Shown: positions 37,783-46,997, numbered from the stretch's first letter. The stretch: DNA of 64,000 nt from Oceanidesulfovibrio marinus (GCF_013085545.1 NZ_CP039543.1:3317322-3381321); one strand, 5' to 3'. Made by a program: numbers and translations. Notes: generated by a model not told the origin, from the sequence alone.

Positions 37783-39167
37783 CCGTCGAGACCATCACCC
37801 GCATCAAGCCGGAAAAGGTGGACTACGTCTCCACCACCAACGCCTGCAAGGCCTGCGCACCGCTCGGCGCGTCCGTGGTCTTCCGCGGCATCGAAGGCGG
37901 CGTGCCCTTCCTGCACGGCTCCCAGGGCTGCGCCACCTACATGCGGCGCTACCTCATCAGCCACTACCGCGAGCCCATCGACATCGCGTCGTCCGCTCTC
38001 GGCGAGAAGCACGCCATCTACGGCGGCGGCCCCAATCTCAAGCTCGGCCTCATCAACGTGATGAAGAAGTACGGGGCCCAGGTCATCGGCGTGGCCACCA
38101 CCTGCCTGACCGAGACCATCGGCGACGACGTGCCCATGATCCTGCACGAGTTCAAGAAGGAGTTCGCCGACCTTGACCTGCCGACCCTCGTGTGGGTCTC
38201 CACGCCCTCGTACAAGGGCTCGCACGTGGAAGGCTTCCACTCGGCGGTCCGCGCGGTCTGCGAGCAGATTCCCGACCCGGCAATGGACAAGCACGACGGC
38301 GTGAACCTGCTGCCCGGCTTTGTCTCGCCCGAAGACCTGCGCCACCTGCGCGACGTGTTCGACGACTTCGGCCTGGCCGTGACCATGGTGCCCGACTACT
38401 CCGACACCCTGGATGGCCCGGCCCTGGAAGACTACGAGAAGATTCCCTCCGGCGGCACGCCTGTGGAGGACATCCGCGCCATGTCCGGCGCGCGCGCAAC
38501 CTTCGAGCTCGGCGCTGTCCTGGCCGGCGCGGAGAAGACCGGCGGCACGGCCTTGCAGGAGAGCCACGGCGTGGACCTGCACCGCCTGCCTATGCCCATC
38601 GGCCTGCGCAACACGGACGCCTTCTTCGCCGCCCTGGAAGAGGTCAGCGGCCAGGAGACCCCGGCCCGCCACGCCAAGGAGCGCGGCCGGCTGGTGGACG
38701 CCATGGTGGACGGCCACAAGTACATCTCGGGCAAACGCGCCGTTGTCTACGGCGACGAAGACCTCGTGGCCGGCCTGGTGGCCATGCTCGCCGAGATCGG
38801 TATCCAGCCCGTGCTGGTGGCCTCCGGCGGCAACTCCGGTCGCCTGCCCGCGGCCATCGAGGAAGCCGGCAGCGACATCCTGCGCCAGCCGCCCAAGGTC
38901 ATGCCCGGCGTGGACTTCTACGAGATCAAGAACGAGGCCGAAAAGCTCGCCCCGGACCTCGTCATCGGCAACTCCAAGGGCTACCGCATGGCGCGCGAGT
39001 GGAACGTGCCCCTCGTGCGGGTGGGCTTCCCCATCCACGACCGCTTTGGCGCGCAGCGCACCATGCATGTCGGCTACAAGGGCACTCAGACTCTCTTCGA
39101 CCGGATCGTGAACGCGGTTCTGGAGAAGAAGCAGGCCGATTCGCCTCTTGGTTGGGGATACTTATAA
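37779..39167 (+). CDS. nifN: FeMo-cofactor scaffold NifN
   Basis: About 462 residues, homologous to NifK. NACKACAPLGASVVF and HGSQGCATYMRRY carry the cluster cysteines shared with NifE at the subunit interface, TTCLTETIGDDVP follows, and STPSYKGSHVEGFH matches the NifK serine region. It partners NifE in FeMo-cofactor assembly. The ATG at 37779 overlaps the nifE stop, preceded by GAGGGAGGGAG, so the two are coupled. The longer frame starting at 37758 adds only a few residues of NifE-overlapping sequence. Confidence 0.96.
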   Translation: MTVETITRIKPEKVDYVSTTNACKACAPLGASVVFRGIEGGVPFLHGSQGCATYMRRYLISHYREPIDIASSALGEKHAIYGGGPNLKLGLINVMKKYGAQVIGVATTCLTETIGDDVPMILHEFKKEFADLDLPTLVWVSTPSYKGSHVEGFHSAVRAVCEQIPDPAMDKHDGVNLLPGFVSPEDLRHLRDVFDDFGLAVTMVPDYSDTLDGPALEDYEKIPSGGTPVEDIRAMSGARATFELGAVLAGAEKTGGTALQESHGVDLHRLPMPIGLRNTDAFFAALEEVSGQETPARHAKERGRLVDAMVDGHKYISGKRAVVYGDEDLVAGLVAMLAEIGIQPVLVASGGNSGRLPAAIEEAGSDILRQPPKVMPGVDFYEIKNEAEKLAPDLVIGNSKGYRMAREWNVPLVRVGFPIHDRFGAQRTMHVGYKGTQTLFDRIVNAVLEKKQADSPLGWGYL

Positions 39168-39256
39168 CAGGCTGTTGCAACACAACAATCTGTTTGAATA
39201 CGACGTCTTACCAGTCTGCGAGTCCGCGCTTACGCGGCGCAAAGGATGGGACAGCC

Positions 39257-40528
39257 ATGACAACGATCAATCCGAAATCAGAACGCCACCCCTGTTTCAA
39301 CAAGGACGCCAAGGGCAGCTACGGCCGCGTGCACCTGCCGGTCGCGCCGCGCTGCAATATCCAGTGCAACTTCTGCAACCGCCGCTACGACTGCGTGAAC
39401 GAGAGCCGCCCCGGCGTGACCTCCGCTGTCCTGGCCCCGGCCCAGGCCGCACGCTACATGGACCGCGTGCTCGAAAAGGAGCCGCGCATCTCCGTGGTGG
39501 GCATTGCCGGCCCCGGCGACCCCATGGCCAACCAGGAGGAAACCCTGGAGACCATCCGCCGCCTGCACGAGAAGCACCCGGACCTCTTGTTCTGCCTCTC
39601 CTCCAACGGTCTGGCCCTGGAAGAGAAGCTGGACGAGCTGGCCGCCTCCGGCGTCAGCCACATCACCGTCACGGTCAACGCCGTGGACCCGGCCATCGGC
39701 GAGAAGATCTACGGCTGGGTGCGCGACGGCAAGGTGGTCTACCGCGGCCGCGAAGGCGCGGAACTGCTGCTTTCCCGCCAGCTCGCAGCCATCAGGAAGG
39801 CCAAGTCCCTGGGCATGATCGTCAAGATCAACACCATCCTCATCCCCGGCGTGAACGACGCGCACGTGGAGGACATCGCCATCACCATGAAGGAGCTCGG
39901 CGTGGACATCCTCAACGTGCTGCCCATCAAGCCCGTGGCAGGCACGCCCTTCGGCGATCTGGAAGAGCCTAGCGGTGAGCTGCTGCGTACGGTGCGCGCC
40001 GCCGTGGAAAAGCACCTGCCCCTGATGCGCCACTGCCGGCGCTGCCGCGCGGATGCCGTGGGCCTGTTGGACAACGACCGTTCCGGCGAGTTTTCGAGCT
40101 GCCTCAAGGAGTGTTCGAGCATGGAGATTCCCCGCTATGAAGCACGGACCCGCGTGGCCGTGGCCAGCCACGAGGGCCTGCTCGTGAACCAGCACCTGGG
40201 CGAAGCGCCCGCGTTGCAGATCTGGACCGAGAAGGACGGCGGCTTCGAGATGATCGAGGAACGCGCCACCCCGGACATCGGCGGCGGCCCCAAGCGCTGG
40301 GAAGCGCTGGCCGCCCAGCTCAAGGACTGCCGCGCGCTGCTCTGCGCAGCCCTGGGCCGCACCCCGCGCGAGGTGCTGGAGAAGTCCGGCGTCACCGTGG
40401 TGGAGATGTCCGGCTTCATCGAGCAGGGCCTGGAAGCCATCTATAAGGGCGGCGACCTGAGCAAGCTGATGAACAAGAAACCCAGCGCCTGCGGCCACGC
40501 CTGCGGCGGCTCGGGCGAAGGCTGCTGA
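39257..40528 (+). CDS. nifB: FeMo-cofactor biosynthesis protein NifB
   Basis: 423 residues. Radical SAM domain with HPCF at 11-14, the CNIQCNFC motif at 33-40 and another cysteine at 46, GPGDPMANQEE (SAM binding), PIKPVAGTPFG and the late HCRRCRADAVGLL near 257-268, which together supply the RS and both K clusters. A NifX-type domain follows (RVAVASHEGLLVNQHLGEAPALQIW). A histidine- and cysteine-bearing tail (CGHACGGSGEGC) ends the protein. It fuses two [4Fe-4S] clusters and inserts carbide and sulfur to give NifB-co for NifEN. The ATG at 39257 is preceded by AAAGGATGGGA; the longer open frame upstream overlaps nifN and is spurious. Confidence 0.96.
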   Translation: MTTINPKSERHPCFNKDAKGSYGRVHLPVAPRCNIQCNFCNRRYDCVNESRPGVTSAVLAPAQAARYMDRVLEKEPRISVVGIAGPGDPMANQEETLETIRRLHEKHPDLLFCLSSNGLALEEKLDELAASGVSHITVTVNAVDPAIGEKIYGWVRDGKVVYRGREGAELLLSRQLAAIRKAKSLGMIVKINTILIPGVNDAHVEDIAITMKELGVDILNVLPIKPVAGTPFGDLEEPSGELLRTVRAAVEKHLPLMRHCRRCRADAVGLLDNDRSGEFSSCLKECSSMEIPRYEARTRVAVASHEGLLVNQHLGEAPALQIWTEKDGGFEMIEERATPDIGGGPKRWEALAAQLKDCRALLCAALGRTPREVLEKSGVTVVEMSGFIEQGLEAIYKGGDLSKLMNKKPSACGHACGGSGEGC

Positions 40529-40567
40529 TGACGCTGTAGATAGTTAGTTAGTTTATAATGAGAAGAA

Positions 40568-40601
40568 TGAGGCCGCTCCTCCTGGATGGGGGAGCGGCCT
40601 C
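40568..40601 (+). terminator. Terminator hairpin at the end of the nif cluster
   Basis: Perfect arms TGAGGCCGCTCC (40568-40579) and GGAGCGGCCTCA (40590-40601) with a 10-base loop. The following sequence is only moderately T-rich, but its place just after nifB and before a convergent gene supports a terminator role. Confidence 0.65.
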
Positions 40602-40642
40602 AGCTCATAGTTGTCTTACTTTATCAGGGAAATGAGAGAACA

Positions 40643-41305
40643 TTACTTGTTCTGTAGAGCAGTATGAGGATCGAGTGTAAGCGTGAGCGTTCTTTTCTTA
40701 CGTTTTTTACCGTCCGTGAATTGTATGGGGTAGTATTCAAACACAAGATCATTAGACAATTTAACGCGTTCATCTTTTTGGGCGGAATAATAATCTGCTA
40801 GAAAATTATCCATAACGTTATTGATATAACGCAAAGCGGCATCGTCAAGGTTACCTTGAGAAGAGAATACTCCCTCCATTTCCCATACTAATCCATCTAT
40901 CATTATGTACACCTCTTGGTTGTTGTCGCTTTTAATACTGTGAGATGGAAATGGATACATGAGATTCGTAATTCGTGCGATTGTGATTGCAGAAGCGATA
41001 CACGTCTCTTCTTTGCTGCCAAACAAGAGAACTCCAAGGTCAAGACCTTTCGGGGAGGGGAAGTAGTTAAATTTGTCTTCATGCACCTTTATCCCAGCCT
41101 CTTCCAGACGAAAACGGATTCTGTCCCGTAACTCTTTTTCATTTGTAAGGCAGTTGTTGTTGACAGTGTTATATACACTTAGATTAATTTCTTTAACCAG
41201 TCCGATGACTTGTTCTCGGGAAAGGTACAAGTTGTTCTCATTACACCAGGCGATATTTGTTGAGAACAAAATGCAGATTAAAATAGCAAAAAGTATAGGT
41301 TTCAC
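40643..41305 (-). CDS. AT-rich hypothetical secreted protein
   Basis: 220 residues, not recognised. A signal peptide (MKPILFAILICILFSTNIAWC) ends at a cysteine that could be a lipobox or a normal cleavage site. The mature part is soluble, with an odd TLTLTLDPHTALQNK end. The start is a GTG preceded by AGGAGG at 8 bases. Base composition is much lower in GC than the flanking nif and cyclase genes, pointing to recent acquisition. No partner gene is adjacent. Confidence 0.7.
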   Translation of the reverse strand: MKPILFAILICILFSTNIAWCNENNLYLSREQVIGLVKEINLSVYNTVNNNCLTNEKELRDRIRFRLEEAGIKVHEDKFNYFPSPKGLDLGVLLFGSKEETCIASAITIARITNLMYPFPSHSIKSDNNQEVYIMIDGLVWEMEGVFSSQGNLDDAALRYINNVMDNFLADYYSAQKDERVKLSNDLVFEYYPIQFTDGKKRKKRTLTLTLDPHTALQNK

Positions 41306-41536
41306 AGCTATTGCCTCCTGCGTATTATGTCTGCGCTAGTTGTTATATAATTTGCAAGAAGGAATCACCATAGAAAATCTTTATGAAGTTGGTCTCATGG
41401 CGAAGCGAGGATCGTCCCCCCCTCCCTTGCCTCCTCCTCCCCCTCTCCGCTACAAGAAGCCATCCTGAGCGCGGACTCGCAGCCCTCCCGCGAGCGTTGC
41501 GCCGACCCTGATTGTACCCCCAGCAACCGCACCGCC

Positions 41537-42814
41537 ATGTCCATCGCCTCCTACCTCAACATGCAATCCGCCGTGGGGCATTTATTGTCCCTGCTCGGCA
41601 AGACGCAGCACCCCGTGCCGTTCGCGCTGCAAAGCTCGGTGAACTTCATCTACGAGGACGAGGGCGGCCGCACCGGCATCGACATCCGCTCCAAGGTGCC
41701 CTCGGCCATGCTCAACATCATGGCCGACAAGATCCGCCGCCACGGCGAGCACTTCGACACCTTCATCATGGTCACGCCGTACGTGCCCAACCCGGAGGAG
41801 GTCGGGCTGCTGCACACCAACTATCAGGACATCGCGGACACGCTCAAATGGCTCACCGTGGACGACTACGCCCGGGAGATGGGCCTGGCCGAGCAGTACG
41901 ACATCGCCTCGCCCGAGTTCCAGAAAACCCTCAAGGCCGCCTCCGTGGCCATGGCGCTCGCCCGGCCGCGCGACACCGTGCCCGGCACCCCCTCACAGGG
42001 ACAGCCCGCCGCATCCGCCTCCGGTCCATCCACTCCGGTCACGCCCGAGCAGGTCACGAGCATCCTGGAGTCCGTGCGCCAGGGCCGCACCAAAATCCCC
42101 ATGGAGTACGTGCACCTGGCGCGCAAGATGCCGCCGTCCATCATCCGGGCGCTCATGGACTCGCAGCAGGACTCCGAGGCGTTCTTCCGCATCGGCTCCG
42201 CGGCCCAGGATGCCATCATCGTCATCACGGACATCAAGAACTTCTCCGCCCTGGTGCGCACGGCCGCGCCGCAGGACCTCAACGAGGCGCTCTCGCGCTA
42301 CTACCGCGAGGCCAAGCGCCTCATCGACCAGCACGGCGGCATCCTCGACAAGTTCATGGGCGACTCGGTGCTCGCCGTGTTCAACTATCCCCTGCGCGAC
42401 GACAGCGCTTACCACCGGGCCCTGGCCTTTGCCGCCAACATCATCCTGCTCGGCAAGCAGGTGCTCGGCGATCTGCAGCAGTCCATGGACGAGACCATCG
42501 CCATGGGCACGCGCGTGGGCATTGCCAGCGGCGAGATCTGGGTCCTCAACATCGGTCTCGACGATATCGACCTCACGTTTGTGGGCGACAAGATCAACCT
42601 CGCCGCGCGGCTCGAAAAAAACTGCGCCACCAACGGTATCCTGCTTTCCAACATCACCCGACGGAAGCTCGACGCCGCCAGCCCGGACCTCGCCCCACAG
42701 CTCGACCCCACCCGCCGCGTGCTGCAAAAAACCGCGATGAAAGGTCAGGAAAGCGACATTCTGAGCTGGCAGATTGATGAAAGCGCCTTGGGCGCGCTGG
42801 TGGAAGGACAGTAG
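41537..42814 (+). CDS. Class III adenylate/guanylate cyclase
   Basis: 425 residues. The C-terminal half is a class III cyclase homology domain: IIVITDIKNFSALVRTAAPQ with the first metal aspartate, GGILDKFMGDSVLAVFNYP with the second, and FVGDKINLAARLEKNCATNG with the transition-state asparagine and arginine (NLAARLE). The N-terminal half is unfamiliar, with a proline/serine-rich linker (TPSQGQPAASASGPSTP) at about 150-165 and no recognised sensor fold or membrane segment. It should make cAMP (or cGMP) in the cytoplasm. The ATG lacks a good Shine-Dalgarno. The 230 bases upstream hold nothing else clear. Confidence 0.85.
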   Translation: MSIASYLNMQSAVGHLLSLLGKTQHPVPFALQSSVNFIYEDEGGRTGIDIRSKVPSAMLNIMADKIRRHGEHFDTFIMVTPYVPNPEEVGLLHTNYQDIADTLKWLTVDDYAREMGLAEQYDIASPEFQKTLKAASVAMALARPRDTVPGTPSQGQPAASASGPSTPVTPEQVTSILESVRQGRTKIPMEYVHLARKMPPSIIRALMDSQQDSEAFFRIGSAAQDAIIVITDIKNFSALVRTAAPQDLNEALSRYYREAKRLIDQHGGILDKFMGDSVLAVFNYPLRDDSAYHRALAFAANIILLGKQVLGDLQQSMDETIAMGTRVGIASGEIWVLNIGLDDIDLTFVGDKINLAARLEKNCATNGILLSNITRRKLDAASPDLAPQLDPTRRVLQKTAMKGQESDILSWQIDESALGALVEGQ

Positions 42815-42826
42815 GAACATGGTCCC

Positions 42827-42876
42827 GAGGGGCGCGCCCCCTCAGGCACCCCGCCAGGGAGCATGGCTCCCTGGAC
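42827..42876 (-). repeat. Two-hairpin dispersed repeat, copy B
   Basis: Read on the minus strand it gives GTCCAGGGAGC-CAT-GCTCCCTGGCGGGGT and then a GAGGGGGC/GCCCCTC stem, the same order of parts as copy A (36246-36296). It sits in the convergent gap between the cyclase gene and the muramidase-like gene. Confidence 0.6.
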
Positions 42877-42961
42877 CCTAATATGGGCCCGGGAGAACCG
42901 TGTTCGCCTGGACGTCGGGGCCTAAACCTAGATGAAAGTCTTTGGAAGGGGTGCGGGGGAG

Positions 42962-42982
42962 AACCTTTCTTCCAGAAAGGTT
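42962..42982. terminator. Hairpin between convergent genes
   Basis: Perfect arms AACCTTTCT and AGAAAGGTT with a three-base loop. It lies 26 bases beyond the stop of the minus-strand gene at 43009 and about 150 bases after the cyclase gene, so it may stop either transcript. The preceding stretch (42935-42961) looks like the generic Desulfovibrio 3' repeat seen near many genes. Confidence 0.5.
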
Positions 42983-43008
42983 TCCCTTGCCAAGCGCGGT
43001 CCGTAAAT

Positions 43009-44499
43009 CTACGCCACTTTCTTGACGCCTTCTTCGAGCAGGGCGAGGGCCATGTGCTCTTCGCGGGAGAGGCGGGCTTTGACGGCCACGCGCACCTGGT
43101 GGGTGGAGCCGCCGAAGTTGCGTTTGCGGCGGTCGTACACGGCTTCGATGAGTCGTTTTTCGAACCCGTCGGCATTGGGCGAGCCGGCGCTGTGCACGGC
43201 GCGGGAGAAGATGCGGGCGGCGCCGTTGGCGCCGTGCTGCACGGCCGTGGAGTGGAGCACCTCCTGCACGGCGTGGGAGAGATCGGCCACGTCCAGGTGG
43301 GTGGAGGTCTTGATGGCTTCCAGGGCGGGCCGGTAGCTGGTTTTCATGATGAAATTTTCCTGCAGCGCCTCGAAGCGTTCCGGGCTTTCGGCGGCGATGG
43401 CGCGCCACTCGGTGGGCATTGTGCCGCGGCGGCCGCGGGTGTTGGCCGGGCCGGCGTTTTTCAGGCGGTCGGCCCAGGCCGGCTCCTCGGTCTTGAGGTA
43501 GTCGATGAAGCGGGACATGGTGCCGGCGCGGGAGGAGAGCTGGTACTTGCCGTAGGAGGTACCGCCCATGCGGTCGTAGCCGATGGCGGCGATGCCTTCC
43601 TTGCCGGACTCGAAACGGGCGGTGAGTGTACCCAGGGTGATGTCCCGGCCGCGGGCGGCCACATCGGCGTAACCAATGTCGCGTAGCTTGCGGCGGACCA
43701 CCTCGGACTTGTCGGCCACGAGATCGTCGAAATCGGTGGAGGAGACGTAGGTGGTGCGGATGGGCATGCGCACGGACTGGCCCAGGTTCTCCACCGGCGA
43801 GGGCTTGAGCTCCGCGGCCTCGGCCTCGGCCGGACCGAAGAAGCTGTCCGAGGAGTCGGCGCTTTCGGTGGCCGCGGCGTTCTGGATGCGGTTGGATCTG
43901 TCAATGGGCCGGCGCACCTCGTAGGGCGTGTCCGCGCTGGCGGACTCGATAAGCGGGGCCTGCTCGGGCCGTTCGGCGCGGGCGTCGCCCGGCATGGGCA
44001 TGGGGTCCGGCTTGGCCAGCCGGTCCGCCTCGTTGGACGTGAAATGGCTGGATCGGGTGGCCATGAGGGGCAGCTGGGCGGAATCTTGGCTGGCAAGCGT
44101 CACCTGGGCCAGGGGCTCAGGAGCGGGCGCGGGAATTGTGGCGCCGGGCCGCTTGGCCGTGATGGGCATGCGCACCTCGGTGCCGAGGAGTTGCGCCGGG
44201 CCGTTCTGTTTGGGGTCGATGCTTTTAATGAGAGAGAGGGCCTTGAGGTTCATGAGGCCCATGGCGCCGGTGAGCGCCTGTTGGTCCGGGCCGGCGTCTT
44301 CGCTGTCCATGGCTCCGGAGGCGTCCTGCATAAGGACGTCGGCCATGGCGTCGCTGTCCGGCTGGATGAGCAAATCTTTGACGAGCGCCCGGAACTCGTG
44401 CTGGTCGGGCGAGGTGTCCTCGGCACGGCTCACCTGCTGGCGTGCCATATTGTTCAGACGCTCGTGGTCGATAAGAAAGTCGAGGGGCGTCAAGGCCAT
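43009..44499 (-). CDS. Protein with C-terminal muramidase-like domain
   Basis: 496 residues. The first 260 are low-complexity, rich in Ala, Pro, Ser and Glu, without signal peptide or membrane segment. From about 275 a folded domain begins: LTARFESGKEGIAAIGYDRMGG by position, TSYGKYQLSSRAGTMSRFIDYL, LHSTAVQHGANGAARIFSRA and LIEAVYDRRKRNF. This pattern resembles the lysozyme-like domain found at the end of some VgrG-related and phage-tail proteins, with the glutamate in FESG as a candidate catalytic acid. I do not know a named family. It could be an effector or a wall-remodelling enzyme exported without a signal peptide, but no secretion genes are nearby. Confidence 0.65.
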   Translation of the reverse strand: MALTPLDFLIDHERLNNMARQQVSRAEDTSPDQHEFRALVKDLLIQPDSDAMADVLMQDASGAMDSEDAGPDQQALTGAMGLMNLKALSLIKSIDPKQNGPAQLLGTEVRMPITAKRPGATIPAPAPEPLAQVTLASQDSAQLPLMATRSSHFTSNEADRLAKPDPMPMPGDARAERPEQAPLIESASADTPYEVRRPIDRSNRIQNAAATESADSSDSFFGPAEAEAAELKPSPVENLGQSVRMPIRTTYVSSTDFDDLVADKSEVVRRKLRDIGYADVAARGRDITLGTLTARFESGKEGIAAIGYDRMGGTSYGKYQLSSRAGTMSRFIDYLKTEEPAWADRLKNAGPANTRGRRGTMPTEWRAIAAESPERFEALQENFIMKTSYRPALEAIKTSTHLDVADLSHAVQEVLHSTAVQHGANGAARIFSRAVHSAGSPNADGFEKRLIEAVYDRRKRNFGGSTHQVRVAVKARLSREEHMALALLEEGVKKVA

Positions 44500-44572
44500 G
44501 AAAGCGCTCCCTGGGTCATTTCATGCGGCAGATGCATCGAATACTTCTTGCATGCTATGGTTCGTCTCAGGT

Positions 44573-44600
44573 ACGGCCTGCACAAGACGGCCGTTTTTCT
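44573..44600 (+). terminator. Short hairpin with T-run upstream of topA
   Basis: ACGGCC (44573-44578) pairs with GGCCGT (44589-44594), followed by TTTTC. It lies in the divergent gap 124 bases before topA, where it could end a short leader RNA. The stem is only 6 bp, so chance is possible. Confidence 0.25.
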
Positions 44601-44723
44601 ACGACGAACAGACAAGCAAACCGTGTGCCACGCGCAGGAACGTGGCCGCCAAACCATAGATATCGTCACGCTTTTTTCTGCGGACCTTGCCTAGAGGCGT
44701 GGGGCTGATTAGAGTCGCAAGTT

Positions 44724-46997
44724 ATGGGAAAAAACCTGATTATCGTTGAGTCACCGGCAAAGGTCCGGACCATCAAGAAATTTCTGGGTTCCGACTACGA
44801 AGTGGAAGCGAGCGTGGGCCACGTGCGTGACCTGCCGCCCAACAAGCTCGGCGTGGACGAAGAGCACGACTTCACGCCCGAGTACCAGGTCATCCAGGGC
44901 AAGCAGAACGTGGTGAGCAAGCTGAAGAAAGCCGCGGCGCGCTCCGAGCGCGTGTACCTGGCGCCTGATCCGGACCGCGAAGGCGAGGCCATTGCCTGGC
45001 ACGTGGCCGAGCTGATCAAGGGCACGAACCAGAACATCGAGCGCATCCAGTTCAACGAGATTACGCCGCGGGCCGTGCGCGAGGCACTGGAGCACCCGCG
45101 TACGCTGGACGGGCACCTCTACGAATCGCAGCAGGCGCGCCGCATCCTGGACCGTCTGGTGGGCTACAAGCTCTCGCCGCTCTTGTGGAAAAAGGTCAAG
45201 CGGGGCATCTCCGCCGGCCGGGTGCAGTCCGTTGCGCTCAAGATCGTGGTGGAACGCGAAAAGGAGCGCCGCGCCTTTGTGCCGGAGGAGTACTGGCTGT
45301 TCAAGGCCAAGCTCGCCCTGGAAAGTCAAAAAGCCGACGAGGCCGCCGCGTTTGAGGCCGAGCTCTCCAAGGTCAAGGGCAAGAAGCCCAAGATCGGATC
45401 GGCTGACGAGGCCGAGGCCCTGGAGAAGGACAGCAAGGCCAACCCCTTCAGCGTTGCCGACGTGCAGGAGAAGGAACGCTCGCGCACGCCTCCGCCGCCG
45501 TTCATCACCTCCACCCTGCAGCAGCACGCCAACCAGCGCCTGGGCTACTCGGCCAAAAAGACCATGTCCACGGCGCAGCGGCTGTACGAAGGTGTGGACC
45601 TCGGCGACCGCGGCGTGATGGCGCTCATCACCTACATGCGTACCGACTCGGTGCGCATTGCCAAGGACGCGCAGGATGCGGCGCGCGAGTTCATTCTCGA
45701 CAGCTTCGGTAAGGAGTACTACCCGCCTAAGGCGCGGCACTTCAAGACCAAGTCCGGCGCGCAGGACGCGCACGAGGCGATCCGCCCTGTTGACGTGGCC
45801 ATCACCCCGGACAGCGTGAAGGCCGATCTCCCCCGCGACCAGCTGGCCCTGTACCGCGTCATCTGGGAGCGGTTCGTGGCCTCGCAGATGGCCGCGGCCA
45901 AGTTCTGGGACACCACCGTGACCGTGGCCAACGGCGATCTGGAGTGGCGGGCCAAGGGCGAGCGGCTGCTCTTCCCGGGCTTCCTGGCCGTGACCAAGGC
46001 CGGCGCCTCCAAGAGCCAGGACCTGCCCAAGCTGGAAACCAAGGACATCCTCGCGCTGCTGAACATGAACAAAGAGCAGAAGTTCACGCAGCCGCCGCCG
46101 CGCTACACCGAGGCGTCGCTGGTGCGCGAGCTGGAGGAGAAGGGTATCGGCCGGCCGTCCACGTACGCGGCGATCATCTCCACGCTGCTGGACCGCGACT
46201 ACGCCCGGCTGGAGGACAAGCACTTCGCGCCTACGGACCTGGGCGGCATTGTCAGCGACCTGCTGGACCAGCACTTCCAGGAGCTCATGGACGTGGACTT
46301 CACGGCCAACATGGAAGCCTCGCTGGACAAGGTGGCCGAAGGCGGCGCCAACTGGGTGGAGCTGCTGAAGACCTTCACCGGCGGTTTCTACGACACCCTG
46401 GCCGAGGCCGCGGAGAACATGGCCTCGGTCAAGCAGGGCCTGCCCACGGACATCGTCTGTGAGGAGTGCGGCAAGCCCATGGTCATCAAGTTCGGCAAGG
46501 CCGGGCAGTTCCTGGCCTGCACGGGCTACCCCGAGTGCCGCAACACCAAGAACTTCTACCGCGACGAGAATGGCACCATTCAGGTGGCGCCCGAGGACCT
46601 GGAAAAGCCGCAGAAGGTGGGCGAGTGCCCCAAGTGCGGCTCCGACCTCGTGATCAAGAAGGCCCGCACCGGCAGCCGGTTCATCGCCTGCACGGGCTAC
46701 CCCAAGTGCGACTACGCCCAGCCGTTCTCCACGGGCGTGGCCTGCCCCAAGGAGGGCTGCCCCGGCGAGCTGGTGGAGAAGAGCTCCCGCCGCGGCAAGG
46801 TGTTCTATGCCTGCAACCAGTACCCCAAGTGCGACTACGCGGTGTGGGACTGGCCGGTGCCCGAGCCGTGCCCGCAGTGCGGCTCCAAGATTCTGGTGCG
46901 CAAGACCACCAAGGCCCGTGGCGAGCACCTGGCCTGCCCGGACAAGAAGTGCCGCTACACGCGCGAGCTGGAGGAAGAAAGCGAGACGACCGTATGA
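44724..46997 (+). CDS. topA: DNA topoisomerase I
   Basis: 757 residues. Toprim domain at the N-terminus (IIVESPAKVRTIKKFLG, PDPDREGEAIAWH), the GRVQSVALKI region, and the active-site tyrosine in LITYMRTDSVRIA (near residue 303). The C-terminus holds four zinc-ribbon units, each with two CxxC-like pairs: CEECGKPM/CTGYPEC, CPKCGSDL/CTGYPKC, CPKEGCPG/CNQYPKC and CPQCGSKI/CPDKKC. It relaxes negative supercoils in single-stranded regions. The ATG follows AGTCGCAAGTT with a weak binding site, but the first residues match the family start exactly. Confidence 0.98.
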   Translation: MGKNLIIVESPAKVRTIKKFLGSDYEVEASVGHVRDLPPNKLGVDEEHDFTPEYQVIQGKQNVVSKLKKAAARSERVYLAPDPDREGEAIAWHVAELIKGTNQNIERIQFNEITPRAVREALEHPRTLDGHLYESQQARRILDRLVGYKLSPLLWKKVKRGISAGRVQSVALKIVVEREKERRAFVPEEYWLFKAKLALESQKADEAAAFEAELSKVKGKKPKIGSADEAEALEKDSKANPFSVADVQEKERSRTPPPPFITSTLQQHANQRLGYSAKKTMSTAQRLYEGVDLGDRGVMALITYMRTDSVRIAKDAQDAAREFILDSFGKEYYPPKARHFKTKSGAQDAHEAIRPVDVAITPDSVKADLPRDQLALYRVIWERFVASQMAAAKFWDTTVTVANGDLEWRAKGERLLFPGFLAVTKAGASKSQDLPKLETKDILALLNMNKEQKFTQPPPRYTEASLVRELEEKGIGRPSTYAAIISTLLDRDYARLEDKHFAPTDLGGIVSDLLDQHFQELMDVDFTANMEASLDKVAEGGANWVELLKTFTGGFYDTLAEAAENMASVKQGLPTDIVCEECGKPMVIKFGKAGQFLACTGYPECRNTKNFYRDENGTIQVAPEDLEKPQKVGECPKCGSDLVIKKARTGSRFIACTGYPKCDYAQPFSTGVACPKEGCPGELVEKSSRRGKVFYACNQYPKCDYAVWDWPVPEPCPQCGSKILVRKTTKARGEHLACPDKKCRYTRELEEESETTV

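Noticed and set aside
38192-39256. Apparent long upstream extension of NifB, suggesting a NifN-NifB fusion
   Set aside because: The extension is out of frame with nifN and Arg/Pro-rich; NifB starts at 39257 with a good ribosome binding site and the family's HPCF N-terminus.
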